DNA of 64,000 bases from Gimesia aquarii (GCF_007748195.1 NZ_CP037920.1:62001-126000); one strand, 5' to 3'; shown: positions 17,750 through 27,069, counted from the first letter of the stretch. Program-made: numbers and translations. Notes: generated from the sequence alone by a model not told the origin.

Positions 17750-18739
17750 ATGAGTCGTAAAACCTCACTCAATCAACAAGAAGAGTCGGACCATCTCATC
17801 CATCCTGTGAATAACGTGGATGCCAATAAGATCGATCTCTCATACTATTTGCCCTCTTCCCAACCTCAGAAGACTTCTTCGCTGAAACAGAGCTGGAACT
17901 ATCTCTCTTATTATCATCCCACGCCGGGACCGTTTGCCCGGTTTACTTCCGGACATTTTCCTCCTGGAACTCGCACTCAGAAGCACAACCATTCTGTCAT
18001 TGCCATGCATGGTAGTTTGCAGGGGCCGATGACGTTGTTGACGCCCGAGGGAGGGTTTGAGTTAGATTCCGGAGACTTTTGTATGATTGGACCGGGAGTA
18101 GATCATCATTGGTCCAACAAAGGTCCGCATACAGCATCGACGATTGCATTTGTCGTCGATCTGGATCGTTTAGGTCACTGGCCTGAAGAATCTGGGATCG
18201 CCGACGCGTGCCATGAATTGCAGACGTTGGTTAAAGGAGTGCAGCGTGTCAGCTCAGCAGAAAATCCGGATCTGCAACATGCCTTTTGGAGAATGGCAGA
18301 CCAGTTGATCTCAGAACATCCCCATCGCATGCTGGATGTAACGAGTCGGCTATTAGTATTTCTCACACTGGTACTTGATCATCTGGCCCCGGTTTCGAAG
18401 ACCAGCGAACAAGATGATCTGGCACTGCAAATTCGCCGCTTGCTCCTCAATCGTGTGAATGACCGTTTAACAATTACGGAAGTCGCCCGAGAAGTCCACG
18501 TTAGCCCGACGCTTGCCAAATCGGCGTTCCGCAAAACATATGGTTGTGGGATTATGGCTTATTTCAACGAAATCAAAATCTGGCAAGCCAAGCGGATGTT
18601 AGGCGATCCCACAATGACCGTTGATCAGGTGAGTCGTAAGTTAGGGTTTTCATCACCCGCTTATTTCACGCGCACGTTTCGCAAACTGACAGGCGAAACT
18701 CCCAGCAGTTTTCGGAGTAAACGGTCGCAACCTGCATAG
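17750..18739 (+). CDS. AraC-family transcriptional regulator
   Basis: 329 residues. An N-terminal cupin-like sensor (~60-135: RFTSGHFPPGTRTQKHNH, GGFELDSGDFCMIGPGVDHH) is followed by a helical linker. The C-terminal double helix-turn-helix (~225-325) has LTITEVAREVHVSPTLAKSA and VDQVSRKLGFSSPAYFTRTF, ending FRKLTGETPSSFR. The cupin His residues suggest binding of a small ligand or metal, as in AraC-type sugar sensors. Likely targets are unknown: the divergent DUF1559 gene and the hydrolase downstream on the opposite strand are the nearest. There is no obvious Shine-Dalgarno before the ATG. Confidence 0.92.
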   Translation: MSRKTSLNQQEESDHLIHPVNNVDANKIDLSYYLPSSQPQKTSSLKQSWNYLSYYHPTPGPFARFTSGHFPPGTRTQKHNHSVIAMHGSLQGPMTLLTPEGGFELDSGDFCMIGPGVDHHWSNKGPHTASTIAFVVDLDRLGHWPEESGIADACHELQTLVKGVQRVSSAENPDLQHAFWRMADQLISEHPHRMLDVTSRLLVFLTLVLDHLAPVSKTSEQDDLALQIRRLLLNRVNDRLTITEVAREVHVSPTLAKSAFRKTYGCGIMAYFNEIKIWQAKRMLGDPTMTVDQVSRKLGFSSPAYFTRTFRKLTGETPSSFRSKRSQPA

Positions 18740-18799
18740 TTCATAGCACTTCAGATTCACTCTGTTTAAACGATTCGACTCTACCAGCAGAGACTTTTC

Positions 18800-19810
18800 T
18801 TACTCAATGACAGTTAACGGAATGACTTGTTTGGCGAACTGATCATAGGTGGTAGTCAAAATTCCTCGTGCCTCGTAAATCAGGCCATTATGCGTTCCCT
18901 GTTGAATGGTTACCATGCGTTTCGGAATGCCAGTAGACGACGTGGGCAACGCAGCCTCAAATAATTTTTCCCCCAGGGCATAGGGAACGATGTGATCTGC
19001 CGTCCCGTGAATCACCAACAGTGGGCATTGAATTTCCGGTATGACTTTCAGGCTGGGGTATTGATCCCACAAGAGCCAGGAGACCGGAACCCACGGATAA
19101 TGATGTGAGGCGGCATCGACCATCGAACTGAACGTAGATCGCAGAATCAAACCCGCGGGCGGTGTTTTTTTCTGACAGAGTTCGCTGGCGAGTAGCGTTG
19201 CCACACCTCCGCCCAGGGATTCACCCATAAGAATAATTCGCTGTGGGTCAATTTTGCGATCTCTGACAGCATATTTCCAGAAAGCGCGGGCATCGTTGAG
19301 TAAACCTGTTTGACTGGGGCTGCCCGGGTTTTCGGCATAGCCTCGATAATCGAAGGCGAAGACATGCATATTCAGGCTGGCCAACAACCGACAGGTTTCA
19401 GTCCGGTGCAGACGATTTCCCCCGTTACCATGCAAGAGAATCACAACAGGCCGTCCTTTGGCAAGTTCAATATCACAGGCAGCGCGGTCAGTACAGCCAA
19501 CCTGACCAGCGAGAAAATGCCAGCCCTTTAGATCCAGACCATCGTCGGTTCGTGTAGAAATGTCATGTACCACTCCAAACGGTGCACCGGCTTGGTCTAC
19601 AGACAAAGTAGAAACGCGCGTAGGTTGATAGATAAGCCAGCGTTGAAGCACCATTAGCAGAATCAGCAACAGAATATAGAATGCGAATATCCGACAAAGG
19701 TAATAAACCAGAATCTGTTTTCCCGTTTGAGGTTTGTCAAATATCCCGCGCGGAAGGGGAACCAGCCACGGCAACACACGTTTTAGTAGTGATTTGGATT
19801 CCACATTCAT
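18800..19810 (-). CDS. Membrane-anchored alpha/beta hydrolase
   Basis: 336 residues. One N-terminal membrane helix (~32-53) anchors an alpha/beta hydrolase domain. The oxyanion region is VILLHGNGGNRLHR, the nucleophile elbow GESLGGG (Ser ~192), the acid in HGTADHIVP and the histidine in GTHNG. It resembles the BEM46/FrsA-like esterases. Substrate unknown. It is convergent with the AraC gene (60 bases apart) and divergent from the metallopeptidase-like gene. Confidence 0.88.
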   Translation of the reverse strand: MNVESKSLLKRVLPWLVPLPRGIFDKPQTGKQILVYYLCRIFAFYILLLILLMVLQRWLIYQPTRVSTLSVDQAGAPFGVVHDISTRTDDGLDLKGWHFLAGQVGCTDRAACDIELAKGRPVVILLHGNGGNRLHRTETCRLLASLNMHVFAFDYRGYAENPGSPSQTGLLNDARAFWKYAVRDRKIDPQRIILMGESLGGGVATLLASELCQKKTPPAGLILRSTFSSMVDAASHHYPWVPVSWLLWDQYPSLKVIPEIQCPLLVIHGTADHIVPYALGEKLFEAALPTSSTGIPKRMVTIQQGTHNGLIYEARGILTTTYDQFAKQVIPLTVIE

Positions 19811-20031
19811 GAGTTTTTGAGTGGGTTCAGATAAAGTGAGACAGGGCCGTTTCTCTCATTCTATACGAGGAACTGACAAATACCAGAGGAGAAAATTCTC
19901 TGATAATACTTTCGGAACGATAAGGATCGAGAACGATCTGTCATGTTCAATTTCGTGATTCCTATTTGGAATCAGAATCATTAAAATCAAAACTTCACAC
20001 GACACTTTGTCTTAGATATCAGAGGCTTATA

Positions 20032-20781
20032 ATGGTAAATCGTCGAGGGAAATGGAAATTGCTAAGCGTGCGGATTGTTTTATTGCTATTTTTCAGTGTA
20101 GCGATATCGATTTCCAGCCGGTTACAAGCCGAAGAGTCTCCTCAATTTTACGATCCCGTTGAAAAACAAATCGAAGGTTGGACTGTGGCCGTCGATCCCT
20201 TGCTGCTTTCCCAAGAACATGCTGAGACGGGAAAACGCGCATTAGAGGCCTTGGCGAACCATCTGCAAAGAGTCAAGTATATTGTTCCGGAAGAGCGCGT
20301 CACAGATTTGCAAAAATTGCGGATCTGGGTCGAGTGGAATAACAAGAAACTGAACACAATGGCTTATCATCCGAGCAAAGCCTGGTTGATCGCACATGGG
20401 CATGATCCACGTCTCGCCAAGCACATTCATATCTCCTCTGTTCAAAAACTGCTGGATCGAAAGATGTGGGCCAAGCACCCTTACTGTGTCTTGCACGAAC
20501 TGGCGCATGCGTATCACGATCAGGTCTTAAGTTTCGATCATGCCGATATCGTGACCACGTACAATGCAGCAAAAGAAAAAGGGATCTATGAGAAAGTATT
20601 GGTACACACTGGTAAAGAAGCCCGGCACTATGGCCTGAACAACCACAAAGAATACTTTGCAGAGTCGACCGAGGCGTATTTTGGCGTCAACGATTTCTAC
20701 CCGTTTGTACGGGCAGAACTCAAAGCCCACGATCCAGCGATGTACGCATTGATGGTCAAGCTTTGGGGCCCGATTCCTTGA
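20032..20781 (+). CDS. Secreted metallopeptidase-like protein (HExxH)
   Basis: 249 residues from the ATG at 20032, which has AGAGG 7 bases upstream; an upstream TTG at 19966 is open too but has no ribosome site. A hydrophobic signal (~10-30) ends near RLQAEE. The zinc motif HELAH lies at 155-159 and HKEYFAESTEAYF supplies a likely third ligand Glu (~207-211), as in gluzincin-like peptidases. The C-terminal end is DPAMYALMVKLWG. I know related planctomycete proteins only as hypothetical. It is probably an extracytoplasmic peptidase, with substrate unknown. It is monocistronic and convergent with the CLC gene. Confidence 0.8.
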   Translation: MVNRRGKWKLLSVRIVLLLFFSVAISISSRLQAEESPQFYDPVEKQIEGWTVAVDPLLLSQEHAETGKRALEALANHLQRVKYIVPEERVTDLQKLRIWVEWNNKKLNTMAYHPSKAWLIAHGHDPRLAKHIHISSVQKLLDRKMWAKHPYCVLHELAHAYHDQVLSFDHADIVTTYNAAKEKGIYEKVLVHTGKEARHYGLNNHKEYFAESTEAYFGVNDFYPFVRAELKAHDPAMYALMVKLWGPIP

Positions 20782-20810
20782 TGGTCTCAGTGGTGAATCT
20801 CAGATTGAAA

Positions 20811-22160
20811 CTATACGTTGCTGTCTTTCAAAGTCCTCTCAAGGAGCAGATCGTAAACGGGTCTGCTGCCGATTGACTGGGCAACAACACTCGCCGTCAT
20901 GCAGGTGACGATCATTGCTGGCAGTAAATTGAAGCTGGCGGTCATCTCTGCCACGAGCACAATTCCAGTCAGCGGTGCCCGAACCGTCGCTGCGAACAAG
21001 GCCCCCATAGCAGCGATGGCGCAGCTGCCAGGATGAATATTTGCGTGGGGCATCAAATCTTGAGCCAGATAACCGAAGCTGGTTCCAATCAAGGCGCCCA
21101 ATGCCAGCATGGGTGCAAAAATGCCTCCCGGGACTCCCATCGAATAGCTCAAAAACGTCAACGCCGCACGCACGACGAGCAAAGCCAACAGGAAACTAAG
21201 CATGGGAGATTTGTCGAATAGTTCTTTCACCAGGGCTTCGCCGCCTCCCGCAAATTCCGGCGCGATCAGCATCAGCACTCCGACGACAGCACCAACAGAA
21301 CACACAATCATCAACATCGTGCGTCGACTCAGTCCGTCAGAAATGCGCAAGCACTTGAGCAACACTGTGTTGAAACCACCACCCAGGACACCAATCAGTG
21401 CTCCCAGCGTCAGATAAAAGGGTAAAGAAATCAGCAGATTCCCCGGCGGAGGAAACCTCGGTAGCCAGGTCTGGAGCTGAACCGGCAATTGAGGTAGCGT
21501 TCCGAATACCTGATCGTTCACAGTATTTGCGGTAATGCTGGCTAGAATCACTGCGTGCAGAGAAACGAAGTTGTAATTGAACCGCCGCCGCATCTCTTCG
21601 ATCATAAACAAAATCGCCCCGAGCGGTGCACTGAAGGCGACGCTTAATCCTGCGGTAGCCCCCGCTGCCAGCAGCGTATTCATTGTGGCCTCATTCGATC
21701 GTGCTTTTTCACCTACGATCTGACCGATACAGCCACCCAAATGAATGGTTGGTCCTTCACGCCCCAGAACCAGCCCCGCGCCCATCGACAGGATACCGCC
21801 AATAAACTTAATGGGGAGCAGACTGCGCCAACGCAGCGGCCGCAATCCTGACATAATGCCTTCAATTTCCTGGATACCGCTTCCCGCTGCTTCCGGTGCG
21901 TAGCGCCGAACCAATTCAGCCGCAGTTCCCACCATCACAGCCCCGACAACCGCGGCGATGACAATTGCCAGCGTTCCATTATCGGAGAACACGGAACCGA
22001 TCACGTTAAATAGCTTAGTCGTTTTTTGCACCGTGTAATGAAACGCTGACCCCACCGTTCCCACGCCCAGTCCAATGATCAGCGCCAACAGGTAAACCCA
22101 CATCGCATTTCGAAGTTCTGACCGCCGACTCAGCTCCGATTCATCCATTTCGATATCCAT
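20811..22160 (-). CDS. CLC-type chloride channel/transporter
   Basis: 449 residues with ~10-12 membrane helices. Signatures: GSGIQ (93-97, normally GSGIP), GREGP (133-137, gating Glu E135), FMIEEM with E189 at the position of the internal proton glutamate of E. coli ClcA, GGIFAP (345-350), and Y436 in the last helix. Both gating and proton glutamates are present, so a Cl-/H+ exchanger is more likely than a channel. It has no CBS domains. AGGAG sits too close to the first ATG and is better spaced for the ATG at residue 5 (22148). Two small membrane proteins are encoded upstream on the same strand. Confidence 0.93.
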   Translation of the reverse strand: MDIEMDESELSRRSELRNAMWVYLLALIIGLGVGTVGSAFHYTVQKTTKLFNVIGSVFSDNGTLAIVIAAVVGAVMVGTAAELVRRYAPEAAGSGIQEIEGIMSGLRPLRWRSLLPIKFIGGILSMGAGLVLGREGPTIHLGGCIGQIVGEKARSNEATMNTLLAAGATAGLSVAFSAPLGAILFMIEEMRRRFNYNFVSLHAVILASITANTVNDQVFGTLPQLPVQLQTWLPRFPPPGNLLISLPFYLTLGALIGVLGGGFNTVLLKCLRISDGLSRRTMLMIVCSVGAVVGVLMLIAPEFAGGGEALVKELFDKSPMLSFLLALLVVRAALTFLSYSMGVPGGIFAPMLALGALIGTSFGYLAQDLMPHANIHPGSCAIAAMGALFAATVRAPLTGIVLVAEMTASFNLLPAMIVTCMTASVVAQSIGSRPVYDLLLERTLKDSNV

Positions 22161-22254
22161 TCTCCTGGTTTCAATGAATTTCGTGCACCGCCATGTTCAC
22201 GATTGAGAAAGATAACAGGTTTCAGCCTCGAATGGTAGCTTTTCCAGCAACTCT

Positions 22255-22557
22255 TTAATAGAGCCATGTAATGGGAATTCCTCTTCCGAAGACGATATAC
22301 CCCACCGTCAGTGCGTAGCAAGCGAAAGCTCCAGCGATGATTCCCCAAGGAGTTTGTTTCAATAAGGTGCCGACAACCAAGATCAATAAACCAGAGACAA
22401 TCCCCAAACCAAAAGCCCATTGAATGAGACCGAATGGCAAATGAAGATCTAGCGCACTGACATAAAGATGACACATCGCTGCGACGAAAATACTGCCAAA
22501 GCACAGAAACGCAGGGATGGCGAATTTCTTTGTCACTAGTTTAGTCATGTGATCCAT
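22255..22557 (-). CDS. Small membrane protein, unknown
   Basis: 100 residues with three predicted helices (~13-32, ~40-63, ~70-93) and almost no soluble part. I do not recognise a family. An ATG at residue 4 is an alternative start. It lies between another small membrane protein and the CLC gene on the same strand, with gaps of ~95 and ~150 bases, so a shared transcript is possible but not shown. Confidence 0.55.
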   Translation of the reverse strand: MDHMTKLVTKKFAIPAFLCFGSIFVAAMCHLYVSALDLHLPFGLIQWAFGLGIVSGLLILVVGTLLKQTPWGIIAGAFACYALTVGYIVFGRGIPITWLY

Positions 22558-22705
22558 GTTTCATCTCGAATCCAGATGTGAATCGCATTCCATTTTATAA
22601 CACCAGCATTCCTACATTTTATAATGTCGTTGAAGCCATTCAATCGATTCATTAGCGATAGAGGAAACCGTACCAATACCAGGGCAAGTTTCAATGGTGA
22701 GAAAG

Positions 22706-23182
22706 TTATGAAGCATCTGTTATGGTAGGAAGTGGGTCTTCTTGCGTCGAAGTAGGCACTATGACACAAAACAAGGCAACTCCCGCACAGAAAAATCCCA
22801 GTAACGAACCAATGCCCAGCGTCGCTTTGTCTGAAAACAGAGCCACGCAAATGCCGATACCAATCCAGATTACCCCGAAAATGGAAGTCACCCATCCGGC
22901 GAACCAGGGTATCGCAAACTGCCTGGAATTTTGCATGAGTTGTATCACATTGGCAGAAATTGCGATACCTACGATAAACCAGATTGGTGATTTGAATAAG
23001 AAGGTAATGGTTCCATTGACTCCGGTCACGTTCAATTGACCAATGGGCAAGTGAACCGAATTCCCTAAGCCGGAAAGAAGCAGTGGTTCACGAATCGTCA
23101 TCCACGTGAGTGGAATCGAGATCAGCCCGGTGAGAATGGCAAACACGGAAGCCGTATTTTTTTGCTGTTGTGTGATCGTCAT
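22706..23182 (-). CDS. Small multi-helix membrane protein, unknown
   Basis: 158 residues from the ATG at 23182; a TTG two codons earlier is less likely. Four predicted helices lie near 14-33, 60-83, 93-116 and 122-145, ending in a short acidic tail (TSTQEDPLPTITDAS). No recognisable motif. It is separated by only 9 bases from the aldolase gene upstream on the same strand, so the two are probably cotranscribed. Function cannot be inferred. Confidence 0.65.
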   Translation of the reverse strand: MTITQQQKNTASVFAILTGLISIPLTWMTIREPLLLSGLGNSVHLPIGQLNVTGVNGTITFLFKSPIWFIVGIAISANVIQLMQNSRQFAIPWFAGWVTSIFGVIWIGIGICVALFSDKATLGIGSLLGFFCAGVALFCVIVPTSTQEDPLPTITDAS

Positions 23183-23191
23183 ACTCAAATC

Positions 23192-23959
23192 TCATCCCTT
23201 ACGAAGTTCAGTGAACGCGCTCTGCATCGCGTGCTGCAGCATCAAACCATCGTTGGCATACACGACGAGCCGGGCACCCTGCCGCATGGTGCGAAGTGCC
23301 TGCTTCGCTGTACCGAACCAGCAGCCAGCAGCGACATGCTGTTTGTTGGCTGTGTCGATCACCTTTTGAATCGCGGCGATCAATTCCGGGTGATCATATT
23401 CGCGGGGGATTCCCATATTGGCCGTCAAGTCGCCTGGCCCTACAAACACGGCATGGACTCCCGGAATCGAACAGATCTTTTCCAGATTCTCAATCGCGGG
23501 CACTGATTCGATCATCGGAATAAACAGGGTTTCTTCGTTTCGCTTTTCAATATAGTCTTCGGTCTTTTTGCTGGGCCACTTGCCAGTCTCTAAGACCCGA
23601 TCCAATACCATTCCTTTCAATGGGCGATACACGGCGGCCGCCGCCAGTTGCTGGGCCTGTTCGTATTCCTCCACATAAGGCACGACCACACCATCAAAGG
23701 TATCACAAACGCGGGCCACATCCGCAGGGTCACGACTATGTGTGCGTGCCAGACAGACAATGCCCTTCGACTTCAGGGCATATCGCAGTGGCAGGAATTC
23801 CGCCAGATCCAGGGTCGTATGTTCGGGCGTGACGATCACAAAATCGAGTGAGTTATCAGGAATCGACTCCACCATCGCCGGCACCACCGCATGCTGGAAC
23901 AATGAACCATACACGGTTTCGCCTTTGATCAGTTTGTCCTTCAGCTTTTTAACATGCAT
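23192..23959 (-). CDS. HpcH/HpaI-family class II aldolase
   Basis: 255 residues, the standard length. Landmarks of the pyruvate-aldolase (2,4-dihydroxyhept-2-ene-1,7-dioate aldolase-like) TIM barrel: FVIVTPEHTTLDL, ARTHSRDP with the substrate Arg, MIESVPAIENLEKI with the metal-binding Glu, and FVGPGDLTANMG with the metal-binding Asp. It would split or join a 2-keto-3-deoxy acid releasing pyruvate; the aldehyde partner is unknown. Good ribosome site (GAGG) before the ATG. A 2-keto-3-deoxy-sugar-kinase-like PfkB gene lies far away at 52 kb, with no operon link. Confidence 0.9.
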   Translation of the reverse strand: MHVKKLKDKLIKGETVYGSLFQHAVVPAMVESIPDNSLDFVIVTPEHTTLDLAEFLPLRYALKSKGIVCLARTHSRDPADVARVCDTFDGVVVPYVEEYEQAQQLAAAAVYRPLKGMVLDRVLETGKWPSKKTEDYIEKRNEETLFIPMIESVPAIENLEKICSIPGVHAVFVGPGDLTANMGIPREYDHPELIAAIQKVIDTANKQHVAAGCWFGTAKQALRTMRQGARLVVYANDGLMLQHAMQSAFTELRKG

Positions 23960-24059
23960 AGCCGCCTCACAATATCAGATAAAACAAGAAAGTTTTCTCA
24001 TAAGCCAACATGTTCCATCATGCCCACCCATCGCAAAGAAGTAAAGAAAAACTGACTGA

Positions 24060-24368
24060 TTATGAGGGTTCATAAGCTCGAAACGCTTTGTAGTCTGGCT
24101 TTTTAATCCAAAGATCCAACAGTTTTTTTAACTCAACATCATCCAAAGACCTTGTTGTTCCGAACTGACTAAATCCAATACTCCAGCCGCCAACTAATTC
24201 ATCAAGATAAATAGAGTGCTCCCAACCTTGAATGTCTGTGCTTGATTCGACGGGGATCGAACCGACTAAAACACAGATTGTTTCTGAGTCTTGAGAGGCA
24301 CCAAACTTTCTCAAAACGACATTTGCACCTCTGGCAGTTACATATTCAATAATCTCAGATTGGTTCAT
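24060..24368 (-). CDS. Small hypothetical protein
   Basis: 102 residues from ATG 24368 (a TTG six codons earlier is also open). Soluble, mixed alpha/beta, with GWEHSIYLDELVGGWSIGFS in the middle and a terminal LLDLWIKKPDYKAFRAYEP. I do not recognise it. The size and location, among other small orphan genes (24-27 kb), recall immunity-type or accessory proteins, but that is only a positional impression. Confidence 0.5.
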   Translation of the reverse strand: MNQSEIIEYVTARGANVVLRKFGASQDSETICVLVGSIPVESSTDIQGWEHSIYLDELVGGWSIGFSQFGTTRSLDDVELKKLLDLWIKKPDYKAFRAYEPS

Positions 24369-24449
24369 TCTTTTACATGATTTCAAAAAATGTCGTAATT
24401 AGAAAAGGATTTCGAATGTACCTACGCCTCAAGTACCGAAATTTACTTA

Positions 24450-25034
24450 CTACCTGTGATGCTCCAATTTGAGAGACAATTCTTGATAAGCGTCTCTGGC
24501 CTCTCTGATATTTGTTCCTTTATTCAAGTTACGAAAGATCTTTATTGCATCGACTTCTTTTTTTTCTTGAACGGCCTGTATGAGTTCTATGGTTACTAAT
24601 TTGCCAGATTCGAGCCCTATATTCGGTATCTCTGGTGACCAATGCCCCCAGTCAAGTGTTTTGCCATAAGCCCCCCATACATCAGCGTCTTCATGACAAC
24701 GAAACCCCAAAATCGTATGGTACTCCAGGAATGGACATTTTACGCATTTCGCAGGTACATACACCTTGCTTTTAACAAACTGATCTTCGACTAGAACGGG
24801 ATTGCAGTCACCGGTTTTTCGACATGCACCATAGTCCAGAGACAGGTAGTCCTCAACCTGTTCCATCGCGCGTACGCATTCACCTTCAAACAAATTAGAG
24901 CATTCATAGCACTTGTGAGGTATATTTTTTACATACCCACCATGATTGAATTCGATCGGATCTAACGGTCCTGCAACTTCACATTTTGGAAATGCTTTGC
25001 GATACATTTTGCAATCACCACATTTAGGATACAT
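24450..25034 (-). CDS. Cysteine-rich protein with L7/L12-like tail
   Basis: 194 residues. The N-terminal ~100 have repeated cysteine pairs (CGDCKMY, KCYECSN, GDCNP, KCVKCPF, FRCHEDA) that suggest two or three zinc-binding modules. The last ~50 (LVTIELIQAVQEKKEVDAIK, then IREARDAYQELS) resemble the helical C-terminal domain of ribosomal protein L7/L12, a small domain reused elsewhere. No function can be assigned. It is not cotranscribed with an obvious partner; the fragment at 25068 lies just upstream. Confidence 0.65.
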   Translation of the reverse strand: MYPKCGDCKMYRKAFPKCEVAGPLDPIEFNHGGYVKNIPHKCYECSNLFEGECVRAMEQVEDYLSLDYGACRKTGDCNPVLVEDQFVKSKVYVPAKCVKCPFLEYHTILGFRCHEDADVWGAYGKTLDWGHWSPEIPNIGLESGKLVTIELIQAVQEKKEVDAIKIFRNLNKGTNIREARDAYQELSLKLEHHR

Positions 25035-25067
25035 TGATTCCAGGGCTTCTTCGCGTAGTTACTTTAG

Positions 25068-25196
25068 CTAATGCGAACCCCCATAAACACTAGACACAAA
25101 ATAATCGATGAGGATACACAAAGGTCCTGGTTCACAATCATCAAAGACTCCCTGAAAAGCAAAAATTGCTTCTTCACATGTTGGAAACAGCCACGT
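25068..25196 (-). pseudogene. Fragment of the gene at 26424-26977
   Basis: Reading the minus strand, the frame gives FPTCEEAIFAFQGVFDDCEPGP before a stop at 25068-25070. The intact C-terminus of the gene at 26424 has IPTFEEAKSLLTQGVFDNCEPGP at the same place. Upstream it runs straight into an in-frame TAG next to the hydrolase stop, and no start exists. This is the last ~40 codons of a paralogue left behind by deletion or partial duplication. Confidence 0.7.
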
Positions 25197-26282
25197 CTAA
25201 GGCAGGAACCCCTGATTCTTTAAAAACGATTCCACCTCGTTCGTGCTTGGTTCCATGAATGCGGGTTGCAGCATGAAGCTGTGGCCGGCTCCTTTGAATA
25301 TTTTCAGTTCGAAGTTTTGGCCTTGTGCTTTTGCTTTTTCAACGAACGCTTTCTGGTGTTGAAAAAGATGGTCTCGATCGCCAAACATGATCAGGGTGGG
25401 CGGAAGTGGTTCCTTGGTTAGAATTCGAGAAGCGGACATTTTCAGCGCATCTTCGACGGGATGCAGCAACTGCCAGTCCCGCTGATTAAACAGTTTGAGA
25501 ATCTCCTGAAAGTGCTTGATTTCAGATTCGTCAATCTTCTGCTCTTTGCCCAACTTTGCTGCGAGTTCAATCAGTTTCGCGCGATGATCCAGGGGCGTCG
25601 CGTAGTCGTCGGTTGTATTCTTGATGAACTGTAAAAGGTGAGGAGTAAACGAAGGGGCTTTGGCTTTGGTATTGTTCAACAGCGTTTCCATTTTGACATA
25701 CCAGATGTCGATCCCGTCAAAGGCAGGGCAATACAGGACCAGCGCATTAGGACGATGCGAAACCGAGCGATCATCATTAGGGTCTTCAAATGCAGAATTG
25801 AGGTAAGACTGCAGTGCGAGATCTCCACCACCGGAAGTTCCTGTCGCGACAATGCGTTGCGGATTCACACCAAGTTGAGAGGCATTTTTTCTCACGAAGC
25901 GGATGACACTTTTGGTGTCTTCCACTTGAAGTCGTGGCTTCGGCAATTTCGCGATCTCGTTTAAACTTAAACCAGGCAGCTTCCCCGAGTTCACACCGGC
26001 GAGCTGCGGCTTGATGATCACCATTCCCCGCTGCCTGAAATACTCACGTTGTTCTGGAATACGACAACGAAAAATCACCAACGCCGACCGTTTATCTGTT
26101 GGTTTCCAACCGTCCGGATAATAAACCGTAAGCGACCGCCGCGGCTCCTTTTTGTAGACCATGCTGATGGTTTTAACTTGCGCACTTTTTGTGTTCGCTT
26201 TCAAGTCTTCGTTTCCGAAAGCTTGAGATATTCCAAAGCCAGGAACGCAGAACAAAAAGAAATACAAGAAAAAGCGAACCAT
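25197..26282 (-). CDS. Secreted alpha/beta hydrolase (esterase/lipase-like)
   Basis: 361 residues with a signal peptide (~1-22, ending GISQAFG). Catalytic elements: GTSGGGDLALQSYL (nucleophile Ser ~150), FGDRDHLF (Asp) and GAGHSF (His). There is no HGGG oxyanion motif; instead the strand reads ALVIFRCRIPEQREYFRQRG. It resembles the acetyl-esterase/BD-FAE group used on plant or algal polysaccharides, but the substrate is unknown. GAGG lies before the ATG. The gene separates a paralogous fragment (25068-25196) from the frameshifted gene at 26424, suggesting it was inserted, or the duplicated copy was lost, around it. Confidence 0.85.
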   Translation of the reverse strand: MVRFFLYFFLFCVPGFGISQAFGNEDLKANTKSAQVKTISMVYKKEPRRSLTVYYPDGWKPTDKRSALVIFRCRIPEQREYFRQRGMVIIKPQLAGVNSGKLPGLSLNEIAKLPKPRLQVEDTKSVIRFVRKNASQLGVNPQRIVATGTSGGGDLALQSYLNSAFEDPNDDRSVSHRPNALVLYCPAFDGIDIWYVKMETLLNNTKAKAPSFTPHLLQFIKNTTDDYATPLDHRAKLIELAAKLGKEQKIDESEIKHFQEILKLFNQRDWQLLHPVEDALKMSASRILTKEPLPPTLIMFGDRDHLFQHQKAFVEKAKAQGQNFELKIFKGAGHSFMLQPAFMEPSTNEVESFLKNQGFLP

Positions 26283-26423
26283 CGAATGTTCCTCAAAACA
26301 GGAAAAGATACCATAGACATTTTCAAATCGTGTCGAAGAATTGACACAAAATCATTTTCATTCTGTCGAACAGATGAGAGATCGGCAAGGAAAAATATGA
26401 AATGAAACTTCATTTCACTGTGA

Positions 26424-26977
26424 TCACTCCATATCTACAGGTACAGAATAAACGGCGAAGATGCGAGACGGTCCGGGTTCGCAGTTATCAAAGACTCCCT
26501 GCGTCAAGAGAGACTTTGCCTCTTCAAATGTGGGGATTAAACAATGCCGATTCACACTGATTTCGGCTGCCATGTTATTGCAGGATAAATATGAGCATCC
26601 TGGAGCAGGGGATATAAAGATGGATACAACATCGTAACCTTCCAGCGTCTTTTCTTCAGGAATTTGTACGTCGGTGACCATTAACGGCTCTGGTTCGAAG
26701 GGTTCCCAGTTGGAACGAATTTCATCGTACTGATACTCGTATACTTCATAGTAAAACAGCTTCGTGTCTGACAGATTGATATTGTGCTCTTTCGCCAGCA
26801 CACTGATAATTTCGGGAGAATCAAAGAACCAGTGGCCATTGTGTTTCCAAAAAAAATATAATCTGCGAAGTCTTCTGACATACAACTACTGACAGAGTAA
26901 ATATCTCCAACCAGATCGTTTTGGATCCAATCACATTTCCGCATCACACGTTTTGCCATATAACCTACGGAAATCAT
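26424..26977 (-). pseudogene. Frameshifted hypothetical gene (T8 tract)
   Basis: A good start (GAGG then ATG at 26977) opens a frame whose first ~43 residues end VSSCMSEDFADYIFF. The protein then continues sensibly only after a frame change at the homopolymer 26849-26856 (T8 on the coding strand): WKHNGHWFFDSPEIISVLA and on to PVDME at 26424. Joined, the product is ~184 residues and fits a small family I recall in planctomycetes and other bacteria with the pattern FADYI-WKHNGYWFFDSP. The upstream leader of the second frame lacks a ribosome site. One missing T (9 to 8) would explain it. It may be a real mutation, slippage-regulated expression, or a sequencing error. Function unknown. Confidence 0.75.
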
Positions 26978-27069
26978 TTGATATCCTCAATTCGGCAAGA
27001 AACGACTCGTTAAACATTATTTGCAGTACAGCTCGTTTTTGACGCCTGCTATTCTCAAGGGTTCGACCT

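Noticed and set aside
26424..26885. Calling the 153-codon frame a normal gene
   Set aside because: Its leader (MYVRRLRRLYFF) has no ribosome site, whereas the true start with GAGG lies upstream in another frame; the homopolymer break explains this.
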